The position numbers and the translations under genes were made by a program. A stretch of 5,432 nt of DNA from Desulfobacteraceae bacterium (GTDB lineage Bacteria; Desulfobacterota; Syntrophobacteria; BM002), in NCBI GenBank assembly GCA_002899795.1, contig PPDG01000330.1, forward strand, positions 1-5,432. The letters are read 5' to 3'. Each line of letters opens with the position of its first letter. Position 1 is the first letter of the stretch. The notes beneath the pieces are model-generated. The model saw only the letters and a list, made by a program, of their open reading frames with translations, was not told the origin of the DNA and searched no databases. Below, piece after piece: positions 4,845 through 5,432 of this stretch.

Positions 4845-5264
4845 ATGCGAGAGGAAATCAGGACGTTTATTGATGGGTGGAAAGACTCCCCTCAGCAAAT
4901 CAGAGATAGTTTTGTGCGGATTAAGGACCATCTCGCCGCAAAGGATTCCCTTCTCTACACCTTTAAGGCCAGGCCGGGTGTGAGTTATTCCCTGCGGGTA
5001 AAACACATGCTCCAGCAATCAAGAGAGTTGTTTGTAATTATGGACGTTATCGACGACGACCCCGAAAGTAGGTGGCTCTCAGTGTGTTTTTACCCCGACA
5101 TGATCACCGACCCAGAAGAAAGAGGGAATGTAATTCCATTGGGCTTGCTTGGTGAAGACGGCTATTGTTTTGATTATGATGAATGGGACGAAGAGTTTCT
5201 TCGCTACCTGGAAACAAGGTTGGATGAAGCGCATGAGAACGCGTCAAAAGAGAGCAAAGAGTGA
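4845..5264 (+). CDS. Unrecognised small acidic protein, 139 aa
   Basis: I do not recognise this family with certainty. The protein is probably soluble, with no signal peptide or membrane segment. The N-terminal 35 residues look helical and amphipathic. The middle (36-84) alternates like beta-strands (LLYTFKARPGVSYSLRVKH, then LFVIMDVIDDDPESRWLSVCF), followed by YPDMITDPEERGNVIPLGLLGEDG (83-106). The C-terminus (107-139) is very rich in Asp and Glu, with aromatic residues (YCFDYDEWDEEFLRYL), and ends in a charged helix. The start is supported by GGGGA at 4834-4838, 6 nt before the ATG. Codon use and reading-frame length look like a real gene, and the overlapping frame at 5149-5373 is a shadow. 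It follows the kinase by 44 nt across a terminator-like hairpin. Its pattern of conserved-looking Gly, Pro and acidic residues suggests a compact single domain, but no catalytic motif stands out. Confidence 0.8.
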   Translation: MREEIRTFIDGWKDSPQQIRDSFVRIKDHLAAKDSLLYTFKARPGVSYSLRVKHMLQQSRELFVIMDVIDDDPESRWLSVCFYPDMITDPEERGNVIPLGLLGEDGYCFDYDEWDEEFLRYLETRLDEAHENASKESKE

Positions 5265-5286
5265 ATTTATTTTTGCCCGATTACAG

Positions 5287-5353
5287 TATTGTCAGTGGTC
5301 AGTTGTCCGTTGCAATAAAGCTATTTTCTCTTTGCTACGGACGACTAACAATA
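5287..5353. repeat. Imperfect inverted repeat before the last gene
   Basis: AGTTGTCCGT (5301-5310) pairs with ACGGACGACT (5337-5346), 10 bp with one wobble. AAAG (5317-5320) pairs with CTTT (5330-5333), and the outer TATTG (5287-5291) pairs with CAATA (5349-5353). It fills most of the 105-nt gap between two genes and ends 3 nt before the ribosome-binding site of the last one. The left arm contains GTCAGTGGTCAGTTGTC, a type of GTCAGT-rich sequence often seen in intergenic repeats. It could be a small repeat element, a 5' leader structure or both. No strong promoter was found here. Confidence 0.6.
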
Positions 5354-5355
5354 CC

Positions 5356-5362
5356 AGAGGAG
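5356..5362 (+). promoter_or_regulatory. Strong ribosome-binding site
   Basis: AGAGGAG lies 7 nt before the ATG at 5370. It is the strongest Shine-Dalgarno match in the window and marks the start of the gene cut by the window edge. Confidence 0.8.
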
Positions 5363-5369
5363 AAAGAAA

Positions 5370-5432
5370 ATGAGTCAGATAAAAGTTGAGCATGAACCCA
5401 GTGAGGACCGTTTGAACAAGTTGGGCGTACCC
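5370..5432 (+). CDS. N-terminus of a probable small cupin-domain protein (cut by window end)
   Basis: Only 21 codons are visible, open to the window edge. The start MSQIKVEHEPSEDRLNKLGV resembles the N-terminus of small cupin proteins of about 90-120 aa (the DUF861/EutQ-like group), which often begin with a variable IKVE-P-E-L-LGV segment leading into a W-x-I-W strand. The cupin core itself lies outside the window, so the call rests on memory of this N-terminal pattern alone. The real gene is well supported by a strong ribosome-binding site. If the call is right, the product would be a beta-barrel protein of unknown substrate. Confidence 0.55.
   Translation, partial: MSQIKVEHEPSEDRLNKLGVP

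Noticed and set aside
5149..5373. 74-codon + strand frame overlapping the 139-aa gene and the following gap
   Set aside because: It is out of frame with the better supported gene, runs through the inverted repeat and has no ribosome-binding site of note.

Overview
All recognisable genes in this window are on the + strand. In order they are: mutM/fpg (240-1064), a class A penicillin-binding protein of the PBP1A type (1200-3263), csaA (3527-3865), a PfkB-family sugar kinase (3892-4800), an unrecognised 139-aa acidic protein (4845-5264), and the first 21 codons of what is probably a small cupin protein (5370 to the window edge). The proteins suggest a Gram-negative-like bacterium. The 1A-type PBP style and the repeat-filled intergenic regions would suit a deltaproteobacterial (Desulfobacterota-like) or related anaerobic lineage. 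That placement is only an impression, because no marker gene is present.

Layout. Positions 1-239 hold no gene but a dense array of short repeats that ends just before the mutM ribosome-binding site. The array is built on an AATGAC motif alternating with mini-hairpins of the form GCGNAGC. Its right half has an exact 16-bp period, and its left half runs in the opposite orientation. A second, smaller copy fills 1110-1204 between mutM and the PBP gene and forms a 22-bp inverted repeat with one mismatch. The Shine-Dalgarno-like sequence lies in the loop of that repeat, and the repeat itself supplies the annotated ATG of the PBP gene. Positions 3264-3526 hold an unrelated GC-rich inverted-repeat element with a G-quadruplex-type motif on each strand, then a terminator-like hairpin before csaA. 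A bulged terminator-like hairpin lies between the kinase and the 139-aa gene. A third kind of inverted repeat (5287-5353) lies directly before the cupin ribosome-binding site.

Functions. MutM removes oxidised purines from DNA. The PBP polymerises and cross-links peptidoglycan. CsaA is a small OB-fold chaperone-like protein. The kinase phosphorylates an unidentified sugar or sugar-like substrate. These do not form an obvious single pathway. csaA and the kinase are 26 nt apart and are probably co-transcribed, while the other junctions are broken by repeats or hairpins.

The genes themselves are ordinary and look intact. The most interesting material is intergenic: the GCGNAGC/AATGAC repeat family, and the way its copy before the PBP gene seems to have pushed the start codon 32 bp (twice the 16-bp period) away from the ribosome-binding site. 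This also creates a 10-codon upstream reading frame that ends in a TAATG overlap with the PBP start. No defence system, CRISPR array, transposase, tRNA or rRNA was seen.
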